Below, piece after piece: positions 1 to 11,600 of a DNA stretch of 64,000 bases. A model generated the notes under the pieces. The model had not been told where the DNA came from, did no database searches, and saw nothing but the letters and a program-made list of their open reading frames with translations. The stretch covers positions 96,037,982-96,101,981 of the forward strand of contig CM051457.1 of NCBI GenBank assembly GCA_028274465.1, read 5' to 3'. The DNA comes from Plantago ovata. Lineage: Eukaryota; Streptophyta; Magnoliopsida; Lamiales; Plantaginaceae. The position numbers were made by a program, and so were the translations under genes. How positions within the stretch are numbered: position 1 is the first letter of the stretch; each line of letters begins with the position of its first letter.

Positions 1-1558
1 CTACGAATGAACTTGGTTATTCATAATGAACATACGGACACTTTGGAGAGTGTTGGCGTACCCGACCGAGAAACCATTTGGTAAAGCTATTTAAGTGTCT
101 ATGGTAGTATCGGTGTGTAGGGTGATGTTAGTAGTCCTTAGACTTGAGGCCAATACTACATCATATGTGGAATAATGTACTTTGACCATGCGCAACGCTT
201 GCACTCTTAAAGTAGGGTAGATACGGCATGTGTTGGGTACATTAGGAAGCATATGGTGTGAGTGATTGGGCCAAGATAGGATTCATTCCTCCGTAATAGA
301 TACTAGGAGAGAATACTCACTTCTCATATTTAGTGCGATCACAAAACCGGTGGCCACCGTATGTGAATATGTCAAAATGGTATTTGGACATAATTCATAG
401 ATCGACTAATAAGATTGAGAGACAATGAATGAAGTTATTAGAATAGACACATAACCATATTCTAGACTCATTCGAGTATTCGTGAATGAAGGGACCATAT
501 CATCAAAGTGCCTTACGCTACAGGTGGTTTGTTTTCCTCACAAACGTTCCTTGCATATTAATATTGTCTGATAAATTGTCTAGGAATTTATTATGACCTT
601 AATTGGATTGTTGCTTAATATGCAAGGCCCTATGGGTCACACTTCAAGGTGGTGTTTCTACAAATGAGCTATGTATATTGGATTAAATATTAATTAGATT
701 AATATTAAATTATTATACAAAATATATAATGAAATTATTATTAATTAGATTAATATTAATTTATTATATGTGAAATATATTTTAGAAATATAATTAATTG
801 GATTGAATTGGATCTAATTAATTAATTGAAGACTTGTGCATTTGGGCGGGATTTAGAATGAGGTCCAAATAAAGGAAAAAGGGAATTAAAATTAATAAAT
901 AAAACATAACCAGGCAGCTGGGTCAAAACTTTGACCCCATGTTTCTTTTTGTTTTATTTGTTTTTATTTTATTTTATTTTCTTCCTTTCCTTTAATTCTT
1001 TCCTTTAGTAATTTGATTTATCTGTTTGTTTAGTTAGCTGATGACTTTTGAAGTCTCCTAGTCAATTAGATTTACTGGGATAAAATCTTACGTGATTTTC
1101 TAAACAAACTTACTGACTAAATCACAAAGAAAGAATATTAGTTTTTATTCACAACATACATCACAACATACGTAAAATACTTTCTGATAGTCAGAAAATA
1201 TTTCTTTTCTCTATTAGCTCTAAATAAACAGAAGATTATCCTAGCGTTCTTGATAGAAATCACTGCCCGTGGATACCAAGGTCGAAGGAATTAATCAACC
1301 TGTTGATGAGCCACCTTGGAGATTTTGTTGACGAAGATTTCATCTCTGACGAAGAAGAAATCAACCAGCCGGACGAGGAGATTGCAAGGCTCTGTCTGGA
1401 GATTGAGGAACAACTACCCGGTGAATTTGCTTATCTACTGGAGGACATGTAAGTGATTTCTTCTAGTTTAATAAATGAATATAGTCATATCAGTTTAGTG
1501 AGATTAAAAATTTTCCGCTGCTTAGCCTTAGAGGCAATTTTTCTCACTTTTACTAACA
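1..1558 (+). mobile_element. Partial long copia LTR (copy A), cut by window edge
   Basis: This stretch aligns by eye with the 3' part of two other LTRs in the window (25492-26368 and 44700-46834). Shared landmarks in the same order are a 'ccctatgggtcacac' block, AT-rich direct repeats, 'gtggataccaaggt', an acidic reading frame, a GTAAGT-like site and a terminal block ending 'ctaaca'. The start lies outside the window. No primer-binding site follows its end, so it is either a solo LTR or the 3' LTR of an element running off the left edge. It abuts the 3' end of the next copia element, which it probably truncated. Confidence 0.75.
1306..1452 (+). CDS. Small acidic ORF within copia LTR (hypothetical)
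   Basis: An ATG-initiated frame of 48 codons lies inside LTR copy A and is very rich in Asp and Glu (it begins MSHLGDFVDEDFISDEEE). It ends at a TAA that overlaps a perfect GTAAGT splice-donor-like hexamer at 1449-1454. Homologous acidic frames lie at the same place in the other two LTR copies, again just upstream of GTAAGT or GTTAGT. No known domain is recognised. It could be a real leader peptide, an exon, or chance coding capacity of an LTR. Expression is not shown. Confidence 0.3.
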   Translation: MSHLGDFVDEDFISDEEEINQPDEEIARLCLEIEEQLPGEFAYLLEDM

Positions 1559-1640
1559 CCTCTAAGGTTAAGATACACCCCCATGTACCTCTAAGGTTAA
1601 GATACGCCCCCATATGCACCTCTAAGGTTAAGATGCCTCC
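1559..1640. repeat. Short tandem repeat, three units of about 30 bp
   Basis: Three consecutive units each begin 'cctctaaggttaagat' and continue into a C-rich run. On the minus strand each unit gives a G-rich run. It sits just 3' (minus sense) of the copia polyprotein stop at 1659, where a polypurine tract and 3' LTR would be expected. It may be a duplicated polypurine-tract region. Confidence 0.7.
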
Positions 1641-1658
1641 CCGTTCCTAACTATGCGG

Positions 1659-3157
1659 TTAGGACGAACCCCTTCTTGTTTTGACACCCACAAGTTCCAG
1701 GCAAAACCTGAACTTTGGTCCTGGAAGCGCCTTAGTCATAGCATCTGATGCATTCAAAGATGTATGAATCTTCTTTATCTTCACAACTACCTTGGCAATG
1801 ATATCTCTGATGAAGAAAAACCTTACACCAATGTGTTTTGTCCTTTCATGATACACATGATGCTTAGTCAACATAATATCACTTTGATTGTCACAGTGAA
1901 TATTCACATGATCCTGTTGGACACCCAACTCATTCAATAATCCACCCAACCAGATAGCTTCCTTAACTCCTTCAGTGATAGCCATGAACTCCGCCTCTGT
2001 TGTAGATAATGCAACCATAGACTGCTGACTTGCTTTCCAACTAACTGCCGTGCCAAACAAAGTAAACACATACCCTTTGATAGACTTTCTTCCATTCAAG
2101 TTCCCTGCAAAATCTGCATCCACATATCCAACCAATGGATTATGCAAGTCATTGCTTTTCTTGAACCTCAGTCCCATCATCCTTGTGCCATTTAAGTATC
2201 TGAGAACATCTTTTACAACATCCCAATGCCTTCTCCGAGGATTCCCCATGTATCTGCTGATAACACTCATAGCATATGCAAGATCTAGCCTGCAGCAAAT
2301 CATAATATACATAATACTTCCAACTGCACACTTGCATAAGGTACTCTTGACATAATCCTTGCTTCTGTATCATCCTTAGGACATTGTTCCTCAGATAACT
2401 TCACCCCATGTGCAATAGGAGTAACCACACTATTGCAATTTGACATATTGAACTTGGCTACAACCTTCATGAGATAACTAGGCTGAGATAGAAACAAATT
2501 CTTCTCCTTCTTGTCCCTAGTGATTTCCATCCCAAGAATTCTACTTGCATCCCCAAGATCCTTCATCTCAAATTCTTCCCGTAGTTTCCCTTTAAGTGTT
2601 TCAATCTCCTCCATTGACCTGCTAGTAATCAACAAATTATCCACATACAAGATCCGTCCATCTGCACTCTCCTGAAACTCATCATCTAGAGTTTCACATT
2701 CAGTACCTGAGTATTCTGGGACCTGATTATAAATCTGTTGTTCTGGAGTTCCGGTCAGGGTTGCCTCAACCCCATGTCCAACACCTAGTGTATCAACCTG
2801 CTTCATATTCCAAACAACTTCTCCTGGTGTTATATCAGTTTCATCCTCAGAATCCACCTCAACTGAAATTCCCTATGCATATCCTTGATCTATTGTATGC
2901 TGATAGTTTGAAGTTTCACCAACTTCATCATCAAGTCGATCATCACCATCTGATTCTGAGCTACTACTAGACTCTTCATTCACTGGTAATATAGGCTCAG
3001 CATCCGCAACATCATCCTCCACTGTGGGCTCCACCTGAGAGTGAACTCTCTCTTCTTCCATCTCAATTCTGGTATTTTCTGCAGAGTCGAGGTTGAGTAT
3101 GGGGTTGGGTGAACCCCCTCTGTCAACACCTGCCTTCTTGTCCTTCAGAGGTAACAC
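1659..3157 (-). pseudogene. copia reverse transcriptase (deleted) and RNase H
   Basis: An acidic linker (3157-2873) leads into a reverse transcriptase from which most of the finger and palm region is missing. The reading jumps straight to the active-site box, which reads LYVDNLLITSRS. The second catalytic Asp of YVDD is Asn here. RNase H follows in another frame (2312-1659) with [18 protein letters not shown] and [10 protein letters not shown]. Deletion, frameshift and active-site change each rule out activity. Confidence 0.85.
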
Positions 3158-3169
3158 ATCTTCATTAAA

Positions 3170-4097
3170 CTAGACATCCCTGCTTATAATACACTTTCCC
3201 TTTCCAGGTTCTATGCACCAAATCTTATATCCTTTAACCCCCTTTGGGTAACCAATAAAGATACACCTCAATGCTCTAGCTTCCAACTTATCTTGTTTGA
3301 TATGTGCTAAAGCCAAACAGCCAAACACCTTGAGTTTTGAATAGTCCCCAGTTGTTCCAGTCCATACTTGATCCGGCGTCTTAAACTCCAAAGACAAAGC
3401 TGGACTCTTATTGATAAGTATTGCTGCTGTAACCATAGCTTCTCCCCAGAAACCTTTGCTTACCCCAGAACTCAGTAACATACACCTAGCTGTCTCCAAT
3501 AGAGTTCTATTCATTCTTTCCGCAACTCCATTCAGCTGTGGTGTACCTGCAACTGTTTTGTGTCTAGTAATACCCTTCTCTTTATAGAAATTAGTGAACT
3601 CAGTAGATAAGAACTCCAATCCATTATCAGTCCTGAGATACTTCAATGATCTTCCTGATTGATTCTCTACCTCAGCTAACCATTTCTTGAACTGATTAAA
3701 TGCTTGATCCTTAGACTTCAGAATATAAACCCAGGCCTTCCTTGAATAATCATCTATGAATGAGATGAAATATTTACCTCCACCTTGAGTGAGTGTCCTG
3801 GATGGTCCCCGTAAATCTGAATGCACATAATCCAAGTTAGCTTTAGTAGTATGCTTCCTTGTGTTGAAACTGATCTTGTGCGCCTTCCCCACATGTCTCA
3901 TAGCATGGTAACTTAGTGAACTTGTCTCCTCCAAGTAATCCCTGCTTGGTAAGTTCCTTCAATCCTTTCTCTCCAAGATGGCCAAGCCTCTTGTGCCATA
4001 GATATGTGTTGTCATTCCCATGAACTGCTGCACTTTCTCCAGCTACCGTGTTACCAGATAAATAGTAAAGACCATTCTTCTTAACACCTTCCAGCAA
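3170..4097 (-). pseudogene. copia GAG-pre-integrase and integrase core
   Basis: Two overlapping frames cover this domain. The first holds the HHCC-like region 'LWHKRLGHLGEKGLKEL'. The second holds the rve integrase core, with the three acidic residues visible in 'LDYVHSDLRGP', 'LRTDNG' and 'NGVAERMNRT'. Integrase joins the cDNA to host DNA. A frameshift near 3900 separates the two halves. The frame ends at 3170 in the linker before the reverse transcriptase. Confidence 0.88.
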
Positions 4098-4695
4098 GGT
4101 TGTCTGAGGTGTTGACCAAACACCCCCTGAACCCCGTGCATAACCCGCAGAACACCATGACTACAATCCATGAATATCCCATAGCATCAAATTGACCAAG
4201 TGAGATCAGATTCCTCCTGAAATCAGGTATGTACCTTACACCAGTTAACAATCTAACAGTTCCATCATGCAACTTCAATTTAACATCACCAATGCATTTG
4301 ACCATGCATGATTGATTGTTCCCCAAAAGTACAGTTCCACCTTTCCCATATTTGAAGTTTGTAAACCATTCTTTAACCGGACTCATATGAAAAGAGCACC
4401 CAGAATCAAGTATCCAGGATAAGTCTATATTAGAAGTAGAGACCGTAAGTACCTCTGAGATGTCAAAAGATTGTGTAGATTGTGCTATGTCAACTGTTCC
4501 TGCCTCTCCCCCAGATTGCTTTGGCTTCCTGTTGTTCCACACAGGGCAATCCTTCTTGAGATGTCCCTTATTGTGACAGTGGTAGCACCTCCTATTCTCC
4601 ACAGAATCTGATGACCTCTTACTCTCTTGCTTCTTATATTTCTCCTTTGGTAATCTTTCCCTTGAAGAACCCTTCTTGGAACCATGGTACTTCAT
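4081..4695 (-). pseudogene. copia zinc knuckle and aspartic protease
   Basis: A CCHC zinc knuckle is present (CYHCHNKGHLKKDC), the RNA-binding end of gag. About 70 residues later comes the retropepsin motif WILDSGCSFHM with its catalytic Asp, followed by a typical 'VRYIPDFRRNLISLG' segment. The frame is lost near 4180 and the GAG-pre-integrase part continues in a different frame. Zinc knuckle plus protease in this order is diagnostic of Ty1/copia. Confidence 0.85.
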
Positions 4696-4808
4696 AGCAA
4701 GACTCTCAGCCGAATGTCCACCTTACTGCAGATTCTTCTGTTTATGGAACTCCCTAGTCTTCAATGATTCTCTTACCAAATTCAAAGTTACTTCAACATT
4801 ACCAAACA

Positions 4809-5288
4809 TCAACGAATCTCTGAGGTGTTGGGCAGGGAGTTCATCAACACCATAGCCTTGTCCGAGTCTGTTGTCTTGTCACCAACATTCTCCAAGTGAG
4901 TTGTGATCTTATCAAACTCTGCTAATTGCTCCAATATCGACCTCCCTTCAACCATCATAAAACCAAGAAACTTCTGCTTGAGATACATCATCTGGGCTGA
5001 TGATTTCCCATTATAAACTTTTTCAAGTTTATCCCAGATTTCCTTTGCATCAGTACACTTAACAACCTCCCTCAATGCTTCGTCGCTCAATGAGTGAATC
5101 AGTGTATTGAATGCCTTCTTCTTGATTTCTTTCTTCTTTGCATCGTCTTTAATATCCTTAAGACCTTCATCCCCCAACAGAGCATCGTCAGCTCCATAAT
5201 CAGATAACAAGGTCTTAACCCTCAGTTTCCACAGACTGAAATCAGTGTGTTTCGTCAGCTTCTCAATCTCGAATTTAGTTGAAGACAT
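4809..5288 (-). pseudogene. gag: copia gag, N-terminal part
   Basis: The frame starts with ATG 68 bp downstream of the LTR remnant and begins MSSTKFEIEKLTKHTDFSLW, typical of plant copia capsid proteins. Capsid-like segments are visible through about residue 155, including 'EIWDKLEKVYNGKS' and 'LKQKFLGFMMVEG'. It then stops, and the nucleocapsid part continues in another frame at 4695. Gag would form the virus-like particle around the element RNA. The break makes this copy a pseudogene. Confidence 0.85.
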
Positions 5289-5356
5289 TGCTTATATCAA
5301 GCTTTGGATTCTCCCGGTAAATTCCTTCGACCCTTCTTCCCACAGACGACGCCAAT

Positions 5357-5619
5357 TGTTGAGTTCGTATCAACAATGATCGATTCTACCTGATCACAAA
5401 AGCTCACAATAACAACTAAACCACCAAGAACCAGCTGCACCAATCAAACACACACCCAAGCAACCAAAACAGAGCACGAACGCAAACCAAAGAAATACAA
5501 AAGATTTAACGTGGTTCGGTTGTAAATAACCTACGTCCACGGAGATCAAACAACTACCACTATATTATATTAATCCCAATTACAAATCCCTAACAGTATG
5601 CAAGAAACAAGAACAAATT
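5357..5619 (-). repeat. 5' LTR remnant of the copia element
   Basis: On the minus strand this segment ends '..aactcaaca' and is followed by a tRNA-complementary stretch 'ttggcgtcgtctgtggga' (about 5338-5355), read as the primer-binding site. The plus-strand text contains 'ttaacgtggttcggt', a motif common in plant copia LTRs. The upstream end is lost because a Cassandra LTR begins at 5620. Confidence 0.65.
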
Positions 5620-5923
5620 TGTAACGCCCTAGATTTCAGAAGCTTAAAAGGGTTGAGAACGCTACTCATACCAACAAGGTGCACCTTTCTTTTTGGGAAT
5701 CCACCTATAAGAACTTCAGAGTTAAGCGTGCTTGCTCTGGAGCAATTCTAGGATGGGTGACCCACTGGGAAGTTCCCGGTGCGCGCACGAGTGAGGACAA
5801 AGTGCGCGGATTAGAACCCGTGTTGGTCTATGGGGCCAACATATCACCCCGGAGAGCGCCCATGAGTAACCTTGCCGGCCCGTTGGGCTGGGTCTCAGCC
5901 CGTTAGTGGGCCGGGTCGTTACA
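5620..5923 (+). mobile_element. Cassandra-type TRIM LTR with 5S rRNA-like segment
   Basis: A 304 bp segment starts 'tgtaacgccc' and ends 'cgggtcgttaca', a TG...CA LTR. It is followed at 5926-5936 by TGGTATCAGAG, complementary to initiator methionine tRNA. Inside lies a 5S rRNA-like stretch (about 5710-5780) with the internal promoter elements box A 'agttaagcgtgctt' (5720-5733) and box C 'ggatgggtgacc'. LTRs with a 5S-derived pol III promoter are the hallmark of the Cassandra TRIM family. A diverged second copy lies on the minus strand at 34933-35243. The LTR broke the copia LTR on its left. Confidence 0.88.
5720..5773 (+). promoter_or_regulatory. 5S-like internal pol III promoter (box A and box C)
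   Basis: Box A (5720-5733), an intermediate region and box C (5750-5773, 'ggatgggtgaccnnctgggaagt' pattern) match the internal control region of plant 5S rRNA genes with few changes. The outer parts of 5S rRNA are not conserved. This is therefore a promoter borrowed by the Cassandra LTR, not a functional rRNA gene. Confidence 0.75.
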
Positions 5924-7235
5924 AGTGGTATCAGAGATCCGGTACAGTTTGTTTGGGACCAATATGCCTACCTATCTCAAGGCTGTCGAACTCGCCTCCG
6001 AGGTAGAAAGTGGTCTCAAGGAGATCAAGATGGCTGATAAGCCATACTCTAGCAAGAGGAACTACTCTAGTTCTTCTGGGAGCCATGGAGGAGGAAGCCA
6101 ATCTGGATACAAGAGGGAGAGTCGAGGTGGATACCAATCTGGATATCAAGCCCCACCGGCGAAGTATCCCCGCAATCAGCATGACAACCGTTCCCGCAAC
6201 ACCACTGGAGGGTCTGGGCAGTCATCCCAGGCAAGGAAGAACTGCAACTACTGTGGGGGAGTCAACCACGATGAGCACAACTGCTGGAAGAGACAAGGCT
6301 TGTGTTTGGCTTGTGGGAGCAAGGATCACAAGATCAGCCACTGTCCGAACCGTCATGCCATTGTCAAAGGAGGAAGACCAGGAGACTATGCTCCGAGAAA
6401 TGATGGAAAGGGTACTATGGCAAAGCCGCGAGTTTACAGCATAGGTGGTCATGAAGTTCCTGACACCGCGAATGTGGTTGAAGGTACGCTACTGATCGCT
6501 CAAACTTCTTCTAAAGCTTTATTTGATCCTGGTGCTACGCATTCATTTATTGCTGAAGTATTTGCTGAGTCACTCGTTTTACCATACAAAGTATTACCCC
6601 ACGCTTTAGAAGTATGTACGCCTTTGGGAGCTAGTCTAATCACTAAGAAGTTCGTCGAGCGATGCGAGATTTCCATCCTAGGAAGAACTTTCTCTGCTGA
6701 CCTTATATTTCTACCTCTATCAACCTACGATGTTATTCTGGGTATGGATTGGCTGTCCGAGCACTACGCACAACTGGATTGTCGAACCAAGGCTATATCC
6801 CTGGGAAAACCTGGAGAGGAGAAAGTCGTGTGGAAATGAGATAAGAGAAGGGATGAGAAGTTTCTGCTGTCTGCTATGGAAGCGAGAAGGCTGTACGTGA
6901 AGGGTGCTACCTGCTTTTTGGCGTATCTGATCAATAAACCCAAAGATCAGCCAAAAATCGAGGAAGTTAGGGTGGTTAAGGAATTCAAGGGTGTTTTCCC
7001 TGAGAAGCTGGATTCCGTACCCCCGAACGAGAAGTGGAGTTTAGTATTGATCTGGTACCTGGCACTGCACCCATTTCGAAGTCACCTTATAGGATGGCAC
7101 CTGCTGAGCTTAAGGAGCTTAAGACTCAACTGCAAGATCTGGTGGATAATGGTTTTGTGAGACCTAGTTCTTCGCCTTGGGGATCACCGGTTCTGTTCGT
7201 AAAGAAGAAGGATGGTAGTATGAGGATGTGCATCG
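5924..7235 (+). pseudogene. Ty3/gypsy fragment: gag end, protease, start of RT
   Basis: The frame up to 6838 holds a Ser/Gly-rich gag tail, two CCHC knuckles (CNYCGGVNHDEHNC and CLACGSKDHKISHC), and a gypsy retropepsin with LFDPGATHSFIA and YDVILGMDWL. The usual D-S/T-G triad reads D-P-G, so the protease should be dead. After a stop, frames at 6876-7243 carry the protease-RT linker and the RT start ([34 protein letters not shown]). RT ends abruptly at CIDY, where a TRIM LTR begins. It follows the Cassandra primer site with no gypsy LTR of its own. Family: Ty3/gypsy, probably chromovirus-like. Confidence 0.85.
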
Positions 7236-7390
7236 ACTATTGAGGCCTTTTGGGTGATTCCAAAAGCAAATCCGTGCGGGCTCAGGCCCAAAGCGGACAA
7301 TATCATACTGTGGAGACGTGTGTGGGACCGTCCAAGAGTAACCACGCCGGTCGGATTGGTCGGGTCGTTATAAAATCTGGCTCTCAAAGC
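7236..7390 (+). mobile_element. 5'-truncated TRIM LTR (second family)
   Basis: This matches, on the plus strand, the 3' two-thirds of the LTR of the complete TRIM at 59661-60213. Shared blocks include 'tgaggccttttgggtgattc' and a final 'ggtcgggtcgttata'. A degenerate methionine-tRNA primer site follows ('tggctctcaaagc', about 7378-7390). The first 80 or so bases of the LTR are missing at the junction with the gypsy RT. Confidence 0.75.
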
Positions 7391-8643
7391 TAGAACCTAT
7401 AATCTATATAATATCACCCTTCGGAGTAGTCGAACCGGGTCTTCAAGCTGTAATGAATATGTTCTTGAGCATGCAGCAATCACCCATTTATATAACCTTC
7501 AATTTGCAGCTAAACCTAAAGGAATTCGAATAGGAATTGAATTCGAATAAGAATTGATTTTCTAATGGAGACAATTACCTTTTCCTGATTGCATTCGGAA
7601 ACAGCTGTTAACCTCACAGATTCAGGCCTTTAATTTTCAATATTGATTCTTTCCAGCCAATTTGGAAGTGCACATGTGGTCTATGGTTTCTCCAAAGGAA
7701 TAGCTTATCTTTTCATTCTTGAATTTCTGCTTTTGATACATGCAATATGACTTCTTTGTTTTTTCAATTCGAACATTTTCAATTATCTCATGCAGTGCGA
7801 TTATTCTGAATTAAATTCACTCTTTCATTCTCAATTTGTTTGCAATATTTTGTAAACTTTTTTTAATGATATTTGTATTTCTCAATTTTCCATTCTCAAT
7901 TTATTTGCTATTTTGCTATCCATCCAGTTGTAGTTTTAAAGTATGAGTCGTCTATTGTCCTGGAAGGGCCATGTTATTTAGAAATCAGTCGGTTACTACT
8001 TATTATGTTCTCTTTCGGAGTAAAAAGCTTTATCTCTTCAGCTGATTGTTTTTTATATGAAGCCTCTTCCTTTCTGTAGCCATAAGTTCCTGCCGTTTTA
8101 CAAAATTTGAAATGTTAATAAGAGAAAATAAATTGTATTGGATGAGGCCCCTCATAATTTTCAATAGTACAGCACTTTGAAGTGTTAGTAATTGAAGAAT
8201 ACAGTTGCAAAATTACTCATAAAAATCTCTTCAATATTAAATGTAACTCTCAAAAGAAAAAAATAAAGATAAGACTCTGATGGAGGCATGAAGAAGAAAA
8301 CAAAGGTGTTGTGATGAGGCTTGCTTTGGTCAAGTCTACTTGACTCCCCTTGATTTGTTACTTTAGAAGTTTGGTTAGTGGAGCTATGGTTGTTTTAGAC
8401 GTGTTGTTAGTGAGGTTTGGGTTTGAAGCACCCGTTTGTTAGGGAGGTTGTGTTCTTGTATTGTATCTTTCTCGAGCATTTCTTATGCTTTTTTTAATTA
8501 ATGTATTTTTAGCCATTAAAAAACAATGAGAATTCGAAGAAAAAATAAAGAATGTATGTGTTCGAGATAGTAATCATGAGGTGCAAGAAGAAAAATAAGA
8601 TAAAGATGCCCATGAGGTTCTTGAAACGGATGCTGTTGTCAAT
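7391..8643. other. Non-coding stretch, possible LINE 3' tail
   Basis: No coding region is supported. The part at about 8281-8526, with a T-rich run and 'ttttagccattaaaaaac', resembles the 3' untranslated end and short poly(A) of a plant LINE, but no reading frame or target duplication confirms this. 8629-8643 is the left copy of the target-site duplication of the LINE that follows. Confidence 0.4.
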
Positions 8644-11600
8644 CTTTTTTTTTTTTTTTTTTTTTTAGGAAAAAATGGTTTTATTGAATAACCATCAGAT
8701 TGGAGCTAAAAGGCTCAGCAAATTACACAGGAACAGAGCGACCAAAAAAGCCTAAGCAAGTAGCTAGAGTTCAGAAGCAAAATGGAAAAAAGTATAACAA
8801 AAAAAAACATTAAAGCAACATTTTCTATCCAGGTTCCGTGAATTCAAATGGCAGGTCGATGAAGCCCATCGCGTCCAAAGCAAAGGAATGGCAGAGTTTA
8901 TGTGCCAATTGATTGGCCTCCCGTTTTACATGTTGCACTTTAGCATCTCTGAAAGTGGAGAGCAAAGCTTGGACAGCAGTGTAGATATTACCATTGTTTG
9001 CCTTGGAATTCGGCTGCTGAATGATGTCTAAAACAATTTGCAAAGCGTCACCCTCCAGAATTATTGAGTTGTAGCCCAAATGTTTCGCAAGTTCCAATCC
9101 TAGTTTGGCCGCCATCAGTTCAGCAGTATCGACATCGAAATGAGCTCTCAATTTTTTGCGCTGCCATGCCAAAACTAGGCCTGTGTGATCTCGGCAGACT
9201 GCCGCAATTCCACCTAATGAGTTGTCATAGGGAACAACTGCATCAAAGTTTATTTTAACAACTCCCACCTCAGGCGGTCTCCATGGTCCCAGAACCGTAT
9301 GCTGCTTGTGAATGGCCTGGCCAACAGGTTCATACGCATTGGACCTATGGAATTGAGTGAAATTCCACACAAATTGTACCGCATTCATTGGATTACACGG
9401 TTCATCTTCAAACTTGGCTTTATTTCTCACACCCCATAGATGCCAACAAATGATAATAAACTCCTCGAACTTTTCTCCATCCACACGTATTCTAACACCC
9501 GTAATCCAGTCCCATAAATCATCATTTGGTAGAAAGATAGTGGTATAGGGAAAATTAGCCAATGCCCATACCTGGCGCGCAAAGTGGCAATCGCGCAGAA
9601 TATGGAGAATGGTTTCTGATTCAGTTTCACAAACCTCACAAGTCGAGCTGGCTGTGAAATGTCGACGACATAATTCACTATTCACAGGTAGGATATTGTG
9701 TAAAGTTCGCCATAGAAAATGACGGATTTTGGGAGGAATGCGTAGGGACAACACAAAGATCCAGTTTTTAACCACAGGATTAGAGGACGTACCACTTTGA
9801 TATTCTGCAGTTCTGAGCTTAAGAGTCAAAAACAGTCTATAGGCTGTTCTGACAGAATAAACCCCAGACTTTGTGTGGTGCCAGATAAGAACATCATTAT
9901 CAGATCCATTCACCAACGTTATCTTCATGATTTCCTCAATATCGTCCTGCCAAAAGAGAAAGGTTAGTATGGATAAGTCCCAAGTGTGTGTTTCAGGGTG
10001 AATTAAGAAAGATACTTTAAGAGGACCCTCATTAAACAAGTCTGGAGTTTTTGGTTTGAAAGACTCATAGCCTGGAATCCAACTATCCTTCCAAATATCA
10101 ATATTTTCCCCATTTCCAACTCTCCAACGCATTCCAAATTTGACAAGATCTCTAGCGGCTAGAATACTTTTCCAAGTAAAAGACGCATTAGACTTGGGAA
10201 TAGCATCAAAAATATTAGAATGAGGAAAATATTTAGCTTTTAGAACACGACTAAGAAGGGAATCAGGCGCAACAAAAATTCTCCAAACTTGTTTACCAAG
10301 CAAGGCTAAATTAAAGGCCCTCAAGTCTCTAAAACCCAAACCACCATCCCTTTTACTAAGACACAAAGTCTCCCATTTAATCCAATGCATGTTATGTTGA
10401 TTACCATTACTCCACCAATAATTTGCAATAAGGGACTCAATTTCTTTTAGAAGAGTATCTGGTAATTTGAAACAGCACATAACATAAGTAGGGATTGCAT
10501 TAAGAACAGATTTAATCATAACCTCTTTACCAGCCTTAGAAAGAAATTTGTCGTCAAAGGATTGAATCTTTTTCCAGACTCTCTCCCTTAGCCAACTAAA
10601 AATTTCTTTTTTATTTCTCCCTAAGGTGGTTGGTAAACCAAGGTACTTTTCTTGCTTTTCAACGATTTGCACATGTAAAATATCTTGGATGCCAGTAATA
10701 ATGTCATCTTGCACATTCCTACTAAAAACAATATTAGACTTATCTAAATTATTAACTTGACCAGAACCCAAGCTATAAACATGTAATATATGTCTAATAT
10801 TTTCAGCAGCAGAAAGAAAAGCTTGACAAAATATCATAGTATCATCAGCAAAGAGGAGATGAGAAATTTCAGGAGCATGCGTATTTAACTTGATGCCTTT
10901 TATGTTACCACAAGAGGTGGCATTAGCAAAGAGAGCGCATAGGGCCTCAGTACAGAAAAGAAAGAGGTAAGGTGATAAAGGGTCTCCTTGTCTAATCCCC
11001 CGGGTTGGAGTGAAGATATCGGACTCATTTCCATTGAGGATCAACGCATAAGAAACAGTACGGATACATAGCATAATCAAGCGAACAAAATCAGTGTGAA
11101 AACCAAGTTTTTGCATAAGTTTTTCCAAGAAAGACCATTCCACACGATCATAAGCCTTACTTAAATCCAGTTTAAGAGATAAATAACCCTCCATTCCCGT
11201 AGTTTTACGCTTTAAATAATGGTTAAGCTCATAAGAGACTAAAACATTATCAGTGATTAATCTCCCAGGGATAAAAGCAGATTGCGACTCACTAATCAAA
11301 TCATTCATATGCGGTTTAAGTCTGTTTGTGATACACTTCGAGGCAACTTTAAAAACCACGTTACTGAGACTAATAGGTCTAAACTGAGAAATAATATCAG
11401 GTTTCTTACATTTAGGAATTAAAATAATATGAGTGAAATTAAGCTTAGAATCAAGAAACCCATTATTTAAAAAATTTAGACAACAACTAGTCACAGAACT
11501 GCCAACAACAGACCAAAACTTTTGAGAGAATAAGACAGGTAAGTCAACAGGACCAGGGGATTTAAGGGGGTACATTTGAAAAAGAGCTTTTTTTACCCCA

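Larger units (their letters stand above)
1640..5619 (-). mobile_element. Decayed Ty1/copia element (TNT1-like)
   Basis: Reading on the minus strand, the order is LTR remnant, primer site, gag, zinc knuckle, protease, integrase, reverse transcriptase, RNase H. This is the Ty1/copia order. The 3' LTR is missing: the element stops near the tandem repeat at 1559-1640. The 5' LTR is interrupted at 5619/5620 by a Cassandra LTR. Several frameshifts and stops and a large deletion in the RT domain make it non-functional. Confidence 0.9.

Noticed and set aside
5700-5790. 5S rRNA gene
   Set aside because: Only the internal promoter region matches. The outer helix parts are missing, and the segment lies in a TG...CA LTR followed by a primer site, so it is a Cassandra LTR.
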